A stretch of 61,459 nucleotides of DNA from Paratrimastix pyriformis (lineage: Eukaryota > Preaxostyla > Paratrimastigidae): assembly GCA_027972325.1 (NCBI GenBank), contig JAPMOS010000178.1:1-61459 (forward strand), given 5' to 3'. Made by a program: the position numbers and the translations under genes. Below are positions 41,900 through 52,800 of the stretch, one piece after another. Below the pieces are notes generated by a model, which was given only the letters and a program-made list of their open reading frames with translations, did no database searches and was not told where the DNA came from. Position 1 is the stretch's first letter; each line of letters starts with the position of its first letter.

Positions 41900-43540
41900 C
41901 ACCAGAGCGCCTCCCGCAGCAGGAAGCGGGGCATCGAAGGTCTCATCGTAGGGCCGCAGCTTGTTTCGTCCGTAGATCTTGGGCATGCCCAACGGGACCC
42001 GATCGTCAAAAGCGATGACATACGTCCCGTTCCTCCGGCGTTCCGAGACCATGCCCGCCCAGCAGAACTTGCCCATCCCCGGCCGGCGCCACTTGACGGG
42101 CGGGTTGACCATCACGGCAGTCCCCTCCTCGATGGTCTCTTGTTCCTTGTTGCGGCGCCGCTCAATGTAGCCGTACTCACGGTGTCTGTAGAACGCGACG
42201 GCCTGCTTGATTTGGCGGACCGGCGTCAGGTTGGTGAACTTGGCCGGGAGCGGAGCCATGTCGCCCAGTTGCTGGTACTCTGGGAGATAGAGCGCCATCA
42301 GCACAACCGGGCGTTGCTGGAAGACCGAGGAGACAGTGGCGGTGTTGTACAGTTGCACGGCGCGCTGCAGGAAGGGCTGCCACGGCAGCTCGCGGTTGGT
42401 GGCCGGAACTGTTCTCATCTTCATTACGCGGTTCTTTAGCTTCTTGACCGCGTTTTCGGCCTTCCCATGAGACTGGGGGTAGTACGGCCTCGACCGGTGG
42501 TGCTCGATGTGGACCCCGGGCAGCAGGTTCTTGTTCCTGAACGGGGAACTGACTTGAAAAACCCTCAGAAAAATGGTGACAGACTCGATCCACTCGGTCA
42601 CCCGCTGGTTGACGAACTCGGTCCCGTTGTCGGTCACGATCCGGGCGGGAAGCAGGTTGGGCTCGTCGCTGGTGAAAACCCGATCGAGAAGGCCAACAAC
42701 CTCCTCCCCGGTGGCCTTCATCTCGTGCGTCGTCGCTGCCCACATGTAGCTCGAGAAGTGGTCGACGAGCACGCAGAACCCGCGCGGCCTCAAGCAGTTG
42801 ATCTCGAAGCCGCCACAATCGAGTTCGACCACCTCGAGGGGCCGGTTGACCACCAAGGCGTGGTACTTGGGATGCTCGTAGGTGGGTCGAACGGTCTGGC
42901 ACTGGCCACAGGTCCCGATGATATCCCGCGCAATTTGATCGATGCCTTGGATGTAGTAGAGGCCTTTCGTGTAGGCAATCAGAGCATCTCGGTTGAGGTG
43001 CCCTTGCTCGACATGTAAGCGACGCACCAAGCTCACTCGGCGTGCAAGCGGGTAGACGACGGGCAACCAGACGGTCCGGTCGCGGATCTCGTGGTCGTAG
43101 CGGAGCCGCTGCAGAACTCCTCCGACCACGCGGTAAAACCCTTCACGGGCATGTTTTTGGCAGTTAAAACGATAACTGCGGGTTCCTTCGGGGACTGGAG
43201 AAGGAGACAAATTTTTGCTTTGAACTGAAAAAACAACAACAGACGATCCATCCCGGAAAGGAGCGCGTGAATCCCACGCGCAGTCCGGTCGTAACTACCC
43301 CAAGCAGCATCATCGTCGACCTCGACTGCGACATCATCAATCATGGTGTCAATCTCGGCGGCTTCAATCTCGTCGGCGACTGGGGGCATGTCTCCAACTT
43401 CCTCATCATCCGCCAGCTCAGGCTCCACGTAAAATTCCTCCTCTTCTGGTGGAGGCGGAATAACGTCAACAAGGTCGTCTTCAATTCGCTCCATGGCGCG
43501 ACAATTGTGGCTCTCACCCCGGGCATCTTCTGCCAACAAC
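41900..43540 (-). pseudogene. Integrase gene of Ty3/Ginger type, fossil
   Basis: An acidic N-terminal part (VIPPPPEEEEFYVEPELADD) precedes a zinc-binding HHCC domain (HVEQGHLNRDALIAYTK, GTCGQCQTVRP) and an RNase-H-fold core with D-D-E: LDCGGFEINCLRPRGF, IVTDNGTEF and SHGKAENAVKKLKNRV. A C-terminal basic domain reads WRRPGMGKFCWAGMVSERRR and ends GRNKLRPYDE. A GTCTG...CCAG intron-like stretch of about 50 nt lies between the acidic part and the zinc domain. No reverse transcriptase or LTR is nearby, which fits a Ginger-type DNA transposon or a co-opted integrase better than a normal retroelement. The core looks largely whole; the 3' end is lost to an insertion. Confidence 0.65.
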
Positions 43541-44330
<790 letters not shown>

Positions 44331-44413
44331 CAGTGAGACTGCAAGCGGTAATCAATACTCTTTCAACAACAAATCGAGACGAACAACAAAATGGACGAGT
44401 CGGGAGAACGGAA

Positions 44414-46248
44414 TTTATTTGCTGGAAGATTTCACGAGGCATTCCCAATGGCACGGAAGGTACTGCCTGCCCGTGTAGGTCCGATACTTCTGGCACTGAA
44501 TCGCCCAGTCGTAGGTCGGCCGGTCGGCCTCGGAGAGAGCCAGATATTCCTTCTCACAGGACGCAAAGCCCTTGCGAAAGCAGGGCCGAACTTCGAATGG
44601 CGAAGTTGAGCACGGTCCCGCAGCACAGCTTGAGCATATCTGGGGAAGGCGCGTTCCCAAAGGACAAGTTCTTCCAAGCTGAATGGACCCTCAATCGGGG
44701 TATGCAGCCCCACGGCTTGTTCGTCCTCCAGGTTCTGAGCAATGGCCAGGGCCCGCGCAGAAAGATTGCGGTACACCGCGGTCACATTGCTGCACGTGCC
44801 TTCAGTCAGCACACGAATGGAGCTGGTAAAGACACCGATCAGGCGATTCAGGACCTTGTGAAGCTCGACACAGATGCCGCTGTCGAGGTGGTATTCCGAG
44901 AAGCTCTGCAGAAAGCACACCGGAACGGTGATGCCCCGGTTCAAATGGCGCTTAGGGGGAAACCAAATGGCGAGCAATTCGGGGAAGATCTGCTCGTAAA
45001 ATGTCTGTCGGCTCAGTGAAACGCATTCCTTTGACTTTGGGAGAAACACCGAATCGTGCAGTTCAACACTAATGAGACAACTCTGTCAGAAGGGAGATGG
45101 GAACAAGAAGGGAACAGACGGAGACGGAGGGCGCCGCAGGGTTGTTGGCGGTGAAGAGACTGCAGTCGAAGCTGGAGCGCCAGGCGGGGTCGAAGGGACT
45201 GGAGCACCCAGGCGAGGGAACCAACTGCTTCATGCCGGCAAACTGAAAAGGCGAAGCGCCAATGGGAAGACGCGGGCGGGGAGCGGCTGCTTGAGGAGAT
45301 GTGACGGTCGAGGTCGGGTTCTGCCTGGGTTCAGTCTTGGAGTCGGTTGCTGTTTGGGAGGGAAGGAGCCCGTTGGGTTATAGGAGTTCCGGGACTTCAC
45401 CTGGGCCTGTGGCCGGGGCGGGGTAGGCTGGGCTGGGGCTTGGGCAGGGGCAGGGCAGGGGCTGGGCAGGGGCTGGGGCTGGGCATGGGGCTGGCTGGGG
45501 CTGAGGGACTGGAGGGAGGGGAGCTGGAGCTGGATGGACTGGGACTGGAGCTGGAAGGAAGGGGGGGGGGCATCTGGGGGCTCGGGGCTGGGGCATCTGG
45601 GGGCTGGGGCATCTGGGGCTGGGGCATCTGGGGGGCTCGGTGGACTGGGTGTGAGACAAGGACTGGGACTGGAGCTGGGGCTGGGGCTGGGGCTGCTCTT
45701 GAGGGGGCTCCGCCTGGGGCTGGGGCTGGGCTGGGAGTGAGACGGGGACTGGAACTCGGACTGGGGCTGGGGCTGATCTTGAGGCATGTGCTCGTGCTCT
45801 GGGTCTTGCTGGAGCTCGTGATGGTGTTCGTGCTGCTGGTGATCGGGCTGGGGCTCGTGCAGGACTCGTTCAGGGACTCGAGTTTGGATGCGAGCAGGGG
45901 CTCGCGCAGATCGGGCTCCTTCTGGGGAACAGGCTCGGGCTGGGGCTGCTCGGAGACATCGGTTGGCTGTTCTGCGACGTCTTCATGCTCGTCTTGCTCT
46001 TCCCCTTGCTCATCTGCTTCATTCTGCCCGGCTGGTGCTACATCCGGTTCGTTAATGGCAGGGCATGGAGAGGACGGACAGAGAGAATCGTCCACGAACT
46101 CGTCAACAGGGCCTTGGTCGGAATCCGAACGTGAACGTTTCTGTCGATCGGTCTCACAGCCCGAAGCCAGTCGACGACGGGAAGGGACGTAGTAGCCGGG
46201 AAGGTAGCGTCTCCCGCTGCGGGTGACGAGAAGAGGTTGCTTCGGCAT
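44414..46248 (-). CDS. Gene C: TRSGRRY-family protein, third paralogue
   Basis: It starts MPKQPLLVTRSGRRYLPGYY at 46248, then RRRLASG, RQKRSRSDSD, an acidic region and long Pro/Ser/Gln-rich repeats (PSPSPSPS). A GTCTG-type intron of 51 nt (45069-45119) precedes the family domain: [73 protein letters not shown] and, in another frame, CEKEYLALSEADRPTYDWAI with CQKYRTYTG. The domain aligns with genes A and B, but the P-rich parts do not, so the linker evolves fast. Frame changes in the Pro-rich part and near 44600 suggest decay or sequence error. Upstream it has the ACACT...CCCGCC motif and a 140-bp palindromic satellite. Confidence 0.6.
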
Positions 46249-46252
46249 TTTT

Positions 46253-46269
46253 GGCGGGAAAAAGTGTGG
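46253..46269 (-). promoter_or_regulatory. Start-proximal motif of gene C
   Basis: The minus strand reads CCACACTTTTTCCCGCC directly before CAAAAATG. It matches the motif at gene A (ACACTTGATCCCGCC) and gene D (ACACTATTTCCCGC). The block GGTAAGGTCC just upstream resembles the CTTACCC block before gene D in inverse orientation. Confidence 0.45.
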
Positions 46270-46329
46270 ACCTTACCCGGGTGATATCCACTGTTAGCTG
46301 TGGGCCTGTTTGTGCAGACAGTCCTCCTG

Positions 46330-47067
46330 GTTGCTTGGGGGATCATTCCACATACATATGTATGTGGAAAGGGTGAGAAGCGAGAAAAGGCAAATCGTCA
46401 GTCAGGAATGACGACTGGTTGCGTGAGGGGACCATTTTGTAAGGCATTTCGCGTGATTTGGGGTTACCTCGGGTGGGTCCGTTTCCATACATATATATGT
46501 GAAAAGGGGGAGAGAAAACGAATCAAGGCAAATAGTCTCTGCTCAAGTGGCTAAATCACTCGAGAAAATCAATCGGAGAGAGTTCTTTGTTCTGTTGAAG
46601 CTCACGCGAGCCTTGCGCAAAGGAAGAGCGGTGGGTCATAGAGTCTGTCCCTATTTGTTAAGCTTCGTCAGTCTGTCAAATGGGTTTGGTGCGGGAAGGA
46701 AGGAAAACGGTTTTGGACACGATAATTCAATCTTGATAGAGGAATCTGGAGGTTTGGACTTCGGGGAGGCACTTCGGGAGGGTCAGGGTCCACATACATG
46801 TGTATGTCGAAAGGGGCAGAAAACGGAAAAGGGCAGAGAGTCAAGGATCGCGTGTGGTTGCATCTGTGGGCTATTCGGACGGGTATTCGGGGTCATTGGG
46901 GTTGAGCGAGGCACTTCGGGGGTCAGGGTCCACGCTACGTGTATGTCGAAAGGGGTGAAAACGGAAAAGGGGATCGCGTCTGGTTGCTCCAGGGGGCTAT
47001 GCGGAAAGTCTTTCGTAGAACTGGGGTTGAGGGGAGGCACAGCGGGGGGGCGACTTTCGACATGCAT
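46330..47067. repeat. 140-bp palindromic satellite upstream of gene C
   Basis: Units near 46347, 46487, 46787 and 46928 share a palindromic core: CCACATACATATGTATGTGG, CATACATATATATG, CCACATACATGTGTATG and CCACGCTACGTGTATG. Each is followed by GAAAGGGG-GAAAACG(G)AAAAG and then a GGTTGC block. Spacings of 140-141 bp, with a gap of 300, give five or six diverged units. Another palindrome (GACATGCATGTGC) was split by the LTR element. Confidence 0.7.
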
Positions 47068-47152
47068 TGTGGGCAGGGTGGGTGCAGAGAGGGTGCCTGC
47101 ACGAGTATATTACCCAGGAGAACAATCCTATTCCAAACGCCTAACACGCACA
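47068..47152 (-). repeat. LTR (3' side, minus orientation)
   Basis: 85 bp, TG...CA ends, identical to 49725-49809. GCAT duplication at 47064-47067. Confidence 0.8.
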
Positions 47153-47515
47153 CTACCCCCCTTCGAGACGAAGACACAGGTGAGGGAGAGGAAGGGGAAT
47201 GGCAAAGGCAGGGCGAAGAAGACGGATGGAATAGACAAAACAAAGGGAAAGAAGTTCGGCTTTACGACAAACGACGTCAAGACCCCTACCCCCTCTCGCG
47301 GCCTTGTGGGGTCTGACGGGGCCACGAGGCTTGGGCTGGGGCCGGTCCTCCGAACCAGGCCGGGCATCAGGGTGAGCCCGGACGTATTCCTTCACCTGTG
47401 CGTTCCCAGCACAGTTCTCGTCCGGCTCCCAGGTCTCATCGGCGTCGGAATAGCCGAGCCAATGCACCAGGAACTCAAGGATTAGGGAAAGCCAGTCATC
47501 AATCTGTCTCTTCAC
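47153..47515 (-). pseudogene. Chromodomain end of the LTR fossil
   Basis: EFLVHWLGYSDADETWEPDE, followed by VKEYVRAHPDA, is a chromodomain: aromatic positions, the W-GY block and the TWEP motif are present. Such domains sit at the C-terminus of chromovirus integrases and guide insertion toward marked chromatin. Confidence 0.7.
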
Positions 47516-49660
47516 AAAGGCCTCCCTTTTCCCGAAAACGCCGGGAGGTCGAGACAGGGCTGGCTCCAGGCAAGAGCTGGACCCGAAAAGGCTCCATCAC
47601 CGCGGGGAAGAGGTGAGTCCCCGAAAAGATGCGCATACTCGCCGAGAAGGTCGGTAACCTGCTGGGCCTCAGGGTCGGTGAGAACATCACGGCGAACAAC
47701 AGGGACGGTCGGTGCAGCCTTCCCAAGGTGAGGCTGTTCAGAAGCGGGTGCAACCAGGCGAGGGATTCCGAGACTCCGGAAGGCGGAGTGGCAAGAGTGG
47801 CGATGCGCGGAGCAGCAAGAGCAAGGGCGGCCAAATCTGGCTGGCCGTCAGAATCAAGAGCACCAAGGGGACCGGCCAAAACCAAGCGTCCCACAATGGC
47901 CTCACCACCATAATCATCATCACCCAGATCGTTGTCGTCATCATCAACAGGGATGTTGAGAGGAGTGATGGTTGGAGTATCACCAAGAACAAGGCCATGC
48001 CCGCGCAATTCAGAGAGACCAACCAAGATCAACGGGTCACGACCCAGATGGTACAAGACGGCCTGTTGAGGCTTGCATTCGGGGCTCAGCCTCAAAGTAA
48101 CGGGACTGAAACGCTGAACAGAAGTACGACTGCCATCAGCGAGCAATACCGAGCGAACCGGGCCGTCCTCCACGACCGGTAGTGCCAGATCATGCGCAAA
48201 GCCGGTGAGATAACGGAAATCATTGCGCCAGTGTCCAGGAGAGCGGGCGCGGACACCCCGTTCACAACAACCGTTGTGGTAAGCTGAGGGTCAAGCTTCC
48301 CGAAAGATGGGAAAGTGACAGCGGTGGTAGCTGCCCCAGAGCATGGAGTGGTGGCCACAACAGAAGCTGAAGGTGTGGGGTGCCAGCCGGTACGACAGAG
48401 GTGACAGGCCCAACAGGAGGGAGGAACCCCAGCCGGTGGTGGACAGGCTTGGAGAAGCCGCAAGTGAGCCGGGTTCCGCGAACGGCGTGGGTACCGTCCG
48501 CCACCGAAAGTGGGAGCCGATGGTGGAAGTACCCAAAGGGGCTGGAGACGTCGAAGGAGGTGGAGCAGGAGCAGGTGGACGGTTGGGGCCAACCTCGGGG
48601 CCCCGTTGTTCTCAGGATGATACCTGCTCCGTCCGGGAATTCCATGATCGTTGCCCGGACAATCCGAGATCACATGACCGGGGGAATGACACCATGTGCA
48701 AAGCCCCTGGTCACGAAGGCGGCTACGCTCGACGGAGCCCCGCGAAGTCGGATGGGGGGACCGAGGCAGTGGCCGGAGGAGACGGAGTCGGAGGTTGAAA
48801 AGGAACACGGCCGGCGAAAGCACGTTCACGGTGATGGCCATGGCCGAAGGAGTGGCCGAAAACAGGGCGAGGAGCGGTCGTGACACCTCGTGACAGATGG
48901 AGCGCTGCAGCCTCGTCAAGTCTCTGCGCAAGATCGCGCACGCGCTCGACCGCTCGATGCAACTCGGTTTCCTGATCCAGGGCCGCCAGCTCCTGAGCGG
49001 CCTGTTCGGCAGGCGTCTTCGCAACCCCGGCAGAAGTACCCGCGGGTCAGAACCAGAAGTGGCCGGAACAGAAGTGGCAGAAGCCAAAGGAGCTGGCTTC
49101 GTCCTCAGACGAAGACGAAGAGGAATCATCGTCCGAAGAAGGAGACGCGGCGCAACCAACAAGGAACTCATCCTGACCATGTCGCCAAAGAAACCGCGGA
49201 AAGACTTGAGAAAGAGCTTCGCGGCGGCCTCAGCCGGGAACTTCAACCCATCAACAAACCTGAGGAACTTCCAAATATGTTCCTCAAGTGAGAAGGCGAT
49301 TTGCTCAGACGTCGGTGGAGGAGAAAAACAAGCGATGCCAAAAGACGAGTTCGGAGAAAATTTGATTTCGGTCGAGAGATGTCAAAGCGAATCAAAGAGA
49401 TCTTCACAAGAATCGAAGCAATGTTGATTGTAACGCAAAAGAATACCCACCGCAGAAGGAGGGACCAATTGCCTCAAATCAACAGGAAGGCCATCAATCG
49501 ATCCAATAGTTCAGAGATGGTGTCCTCAAATCTCACACACTCTTCAAAGTTCAAGATGTTGCGGAGGCGAGGAAGACTCGGCAAAGGTGAAACAAAAGCC
49601 CGGCTTCATGCTCCGAATCTTCGACGGCAAAAGAATGGTGGCGAATTTCTGTCTAGACAT
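47516..49660 (-). pseudogene. Gag-CCHC and protease region of the LTR fossil
   Basis: LCTWCHSPGHVISDCPG is a CCHC zinc knuckle (C-x2-C-x4-H-x4-C) of nucleocapsid type. Downstream, ALLDTGAMISVIS is the active-site loop of a retropepsin. The region 5' of the knuckle is compositionally Gag-like but has no clear motif. It is a broken fossil. Confidence 0.65.
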
Positions 49661-49724
49661 GGTGTAACGGTTACCAGGCACTAGTTGAAATCAAGAAAAA
49701 AGGAGAAGTGCCCAGTATCGATAC

Positions 49725-49809
49725 TGTGGGCAGGGTGGGTGCAGAGAGGGTGCCTGCACGAGTATATTACCCAGGAGAACAATCCTATTCCAAACGCCTA
49801 ACACGCACA
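49725..49809 (-). repeat. LTR (5' side, minus orientation)
   Basis: 85 bp, identical to 47068-47152; GCAT duplication at 49810-49813. It ends only 81 bp upstream of the gene D start. Confidence 0.8.
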
Positions 49810-49868
49810 GCATGTGCAGAAAACGAAAGGTCCTAAATTTGAAAATGTCGACCTTACCCTGGTGGGGG

Positions 49869-49883
49869 AACACTATTTCCCGC
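49869..49883 (+). promoter_or_regulatory. Start-proximal motif of gene D
   Basis: AACACTATTTCCCGC lies 7 nt before the ATG of gene D, preceded by GACCTTACCC. See gene A and gene C for the same motif. Confidence 0.45.
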
Positions 49884-49890
49884 AGTCAAG

Positions 49891-52800
49891 ATGTTCGCAG
49901 ACGTTGACTACAGCCAGTTCGATTCGGTGCAAGAGGCCGTGGCCTTCCTGAACCGGAGGATCAGGGAGACTCCTCCCACCGATGAGCCCATTCACCAGAT
50001 CCTCAACCGGTCTGCATTCTTGATTCTTCTGATCCTCATCTGTTTTCTCTTCCCAGCTTTCATCGCCATATCGATGAAAAACTGGGGCTGGCCGGACCCA
50101 TGCCCCTCACGGTGCAGCTCCAGATTATAGAGCACGAGGTCGACGTCATCACCGCGCCCTCGACCCCCGGGGCCGACGACTACCACCAGAACCCGAATGA
50201 TCCTTTCGCCGACTCGGGGACCCTCTCTGAGGAGGGATCGCCCAGCAGCCCGTCCAGTTGCCGCACCTGTCCGCTCCCGCCCTCACTTCCGCTGACTAGC
50301 ACCCGACCGACGGCATCCGTGGGAGGCGTTCCCGCTGCCCCGGGGATGCCAGGCCCGCGGAGGCCTTCCACCCCGCTGGATGAGCATGGCTTGCCAGTGG
50401 AGCACAGGCCCCGGCGGCACCCGCTGTCCCCGCCGTCCCCGCCGCCCCCGCCACCCCCGCCGCCGCAGCTGCGGCCGCCGCCTTTGCCCGCGCCGCCCGC
50501 GCCGCCGCGCATGCCGCCCCCGCCACCGCACCCGCCACCGCCCCCAACGCAGCCGCCCCCATCAAGTCTGGACCCTGAGTCGACTTTGTTTTTTCACTCA
50601 TGCATTCTGTCTTTAGGATCCTCGACGACGACGTTCCCAGTCCCCCCAAGCCCATCGCCCCGAGGAAGGAGCCCAAGAAGGAGCCCAAGAAGGCCCCCGT
50701 CAAGGAGGAGGTGCCCAAGAAGGTACCTGGCCCGGCCCCGCCGCCCCGCCGCAAGGCAAAACTGCAACGGCCTGAGCCTGAGTCGGACGAGGCCGAGGCC
50801 AAGGCCGATCAGGACGAGGCCCAGCGGGAGAAGAAGCGGCCCGAGAAGAAGCACGCCCACGGCGACGAGATCGAGGTCTCCTCGGGCGACGACGAGACGA
50901 AGGCCAAGATCAAGCGGCACCGCCAGGCCACCGAGGAGCCCGCCCCCGGTGACCAGGGTCAACTGACAGGCCCGAGCCGCACGCTCCTAGAGTCCGTACA
51001 CTTCCTCGTTGGCTATATCCTCCAAACAGCACGCAAGTAAACATATTTTGTTTTTTTTTGTTTCTTTGTTTCTTTGTTGTTTTTGTTTCTTTCTTGAGAA
51101 TATGCGATGATCCTCACTCTCTGTCTTTCTCGCATCGGGTCATAGGGATGGGGCCGGCCTGCTGGACGTCGTACTGTCTCAAACACCCTGTCAACGAGCC
51201 CAACTCCCCCTGGCCCTGATTGACCCCTGCCCCAACCCGGCCCGGCCGCTTTCATGCGACCGCATGAAAGCAATCTTCGGATATTTCCACCAGTTTGGCT
51301 GGGCCGCCTTGTTTTCTCTCAGTGTCCAAAAGGCGGCAGCTGGTGAGCGTTTCGAGGTTGTTGATGGCTCCCATCGGTCTGTCGGCACTTGGTTGTGAAT
51401 TCCTCCCTTCATTCGTGTGCCATTCAGTTATGCGGTCGCTCGGTTAATCGTCGATCCCAATCGAGTGTCCGAGCTGCCGGCCCACATCACCCAGGACGAG
51501 CGACAAGAGTTGCGTGACCTTGCGGTGAACCTCAACAAAGAGTATCCCAAGGTCAAAAACGTCTGCTTCCTTCCGTTTTCCTGTTTCGGGGCCCACAACA
51601 CATCATTTGTTCAGCACCTGGCCAACGAGCTGGTCAACGTCGTGCTTTTGGAAAATATGGACGAGGATGCCCTCCTGGTTTTCCAGGCAACGTGCAATGC
51701 GATGACCGCGGACGACTCATTCGGGTCGTCCGGCTATGACGTACTCCTTAATGTCAAGAGGGCCGCCCTGCGGGTCTGTCGATTTGTCCTTCTCCGGTCC
51801 CTGCATTTTCCTCGTTCATTCCAGGCCCCCCAGCTGTATTCTTTGACCAATCCCGACCTGCCCGCCCGCCTGAAGCCGGCCCTCAAGGCCCTTCACTTCC
51901 CCGATTCGAAGGACGCCTATATCAAGTCTGCCCCGGCCCCTCGGGTTCAGGAATATCATTCATCCCTGATTTTAGGCTGACCAAAATAGTTGGCCTGTGC
52001 AGCGTGGAACAGCTCACTGCCCTTTCGCAAACCCCCATCCAGTCCCACTTGACACGAAGCAACCTCTGGAGAATTTTCGAGGTCTGTGCCCTTCGGTTTT
52101 TTCACGCTGCATCTCACTTCGCACAGACCAAGGACGTGTTGTTCAACCAGTTCCTTATTGCGAGAATGTTGCAACCCGACTTCAACGGCTCGACCCTTGC
52201 CACCCCGGATCTGCCAAAGTTCAAGCTTCCCATCAGGCAGGCGGAGCAGGCATGGCTTCTGATGGCCCGCCACGACGAAGCTGCCTTGGCAAGGCACGAG
52301 CCGCACCCAGTCCTCCTCCTCCCGCCCGACGAGCCCACCAGGAAGATCCTTTGGGGAAGCTCTTCCAGCTCCCCGAATTCGAGTACTTCAACCCCTGCTC
52401 GTCCGCCCTCTCCCCACCAAGCTCGGACATCCCGTCCTCCCCGAGTACTCCGAGGAGCTGGGTGCCGTCGGATGTCCCTTTTCCGGCCTGAATTGGGACG
52501 ACCTTGTGCACCTCCCGAACTACATTCTGGACCTCAACATCTTCGACGGTCCCCACCTGCCCGGCGAGTTGGGCCGGCCGCCGACGCCCTACGAGCTTGC
52601 CGTCGGCTACTGGATGGCCTTCAGCTACGCAAGACTGCCCCATGGGACAAGACGCTACCTGATCAACACCAAACTCACCGTCCTGGTCGAGAAACTCACT
52701 GCCGACCACGAGCATCCCCGGCGTGAGATGAAATTGTTGAAAACAATTGACCGTAATTTACGAGAGGCTCGGGAGCGAGCGCCAGGAGCGGCTGGAGCGC

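Larger units (their letters stand above)
47068..49809 (-). mobile_element. Short-LTR Ty3/gypsy (chromovirus-like) fossil
   Basis: Two identical 85-bp direct repeats (47068-47152 and 49725-49809), beginning TGTGGGCAGGG and ending AACACGCACA, enclose 2.6 kb and are flanked by the 4-bp duplication GCAT. Inside, on the minus strand, are a Gag-like region, a CCHC knuckle, a protease motif and a chromodomain end. Reverse transcriptase, RNase H and integrase core are not seen. The element is broken, with several breaks, but identical LTRs point to a fairly recent insertion. It landed in the palindromic core of the 140-bp satellite. Confidence 0.75.

Noticed and set aside
48092-49246. Plus-strand frames at 47.6-49.7 kb as host genes
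   Set aside because: They are shadows of the Gag/protease region of the LTR fossil, whose CCHC and DTGA motifs are on the minus strand.
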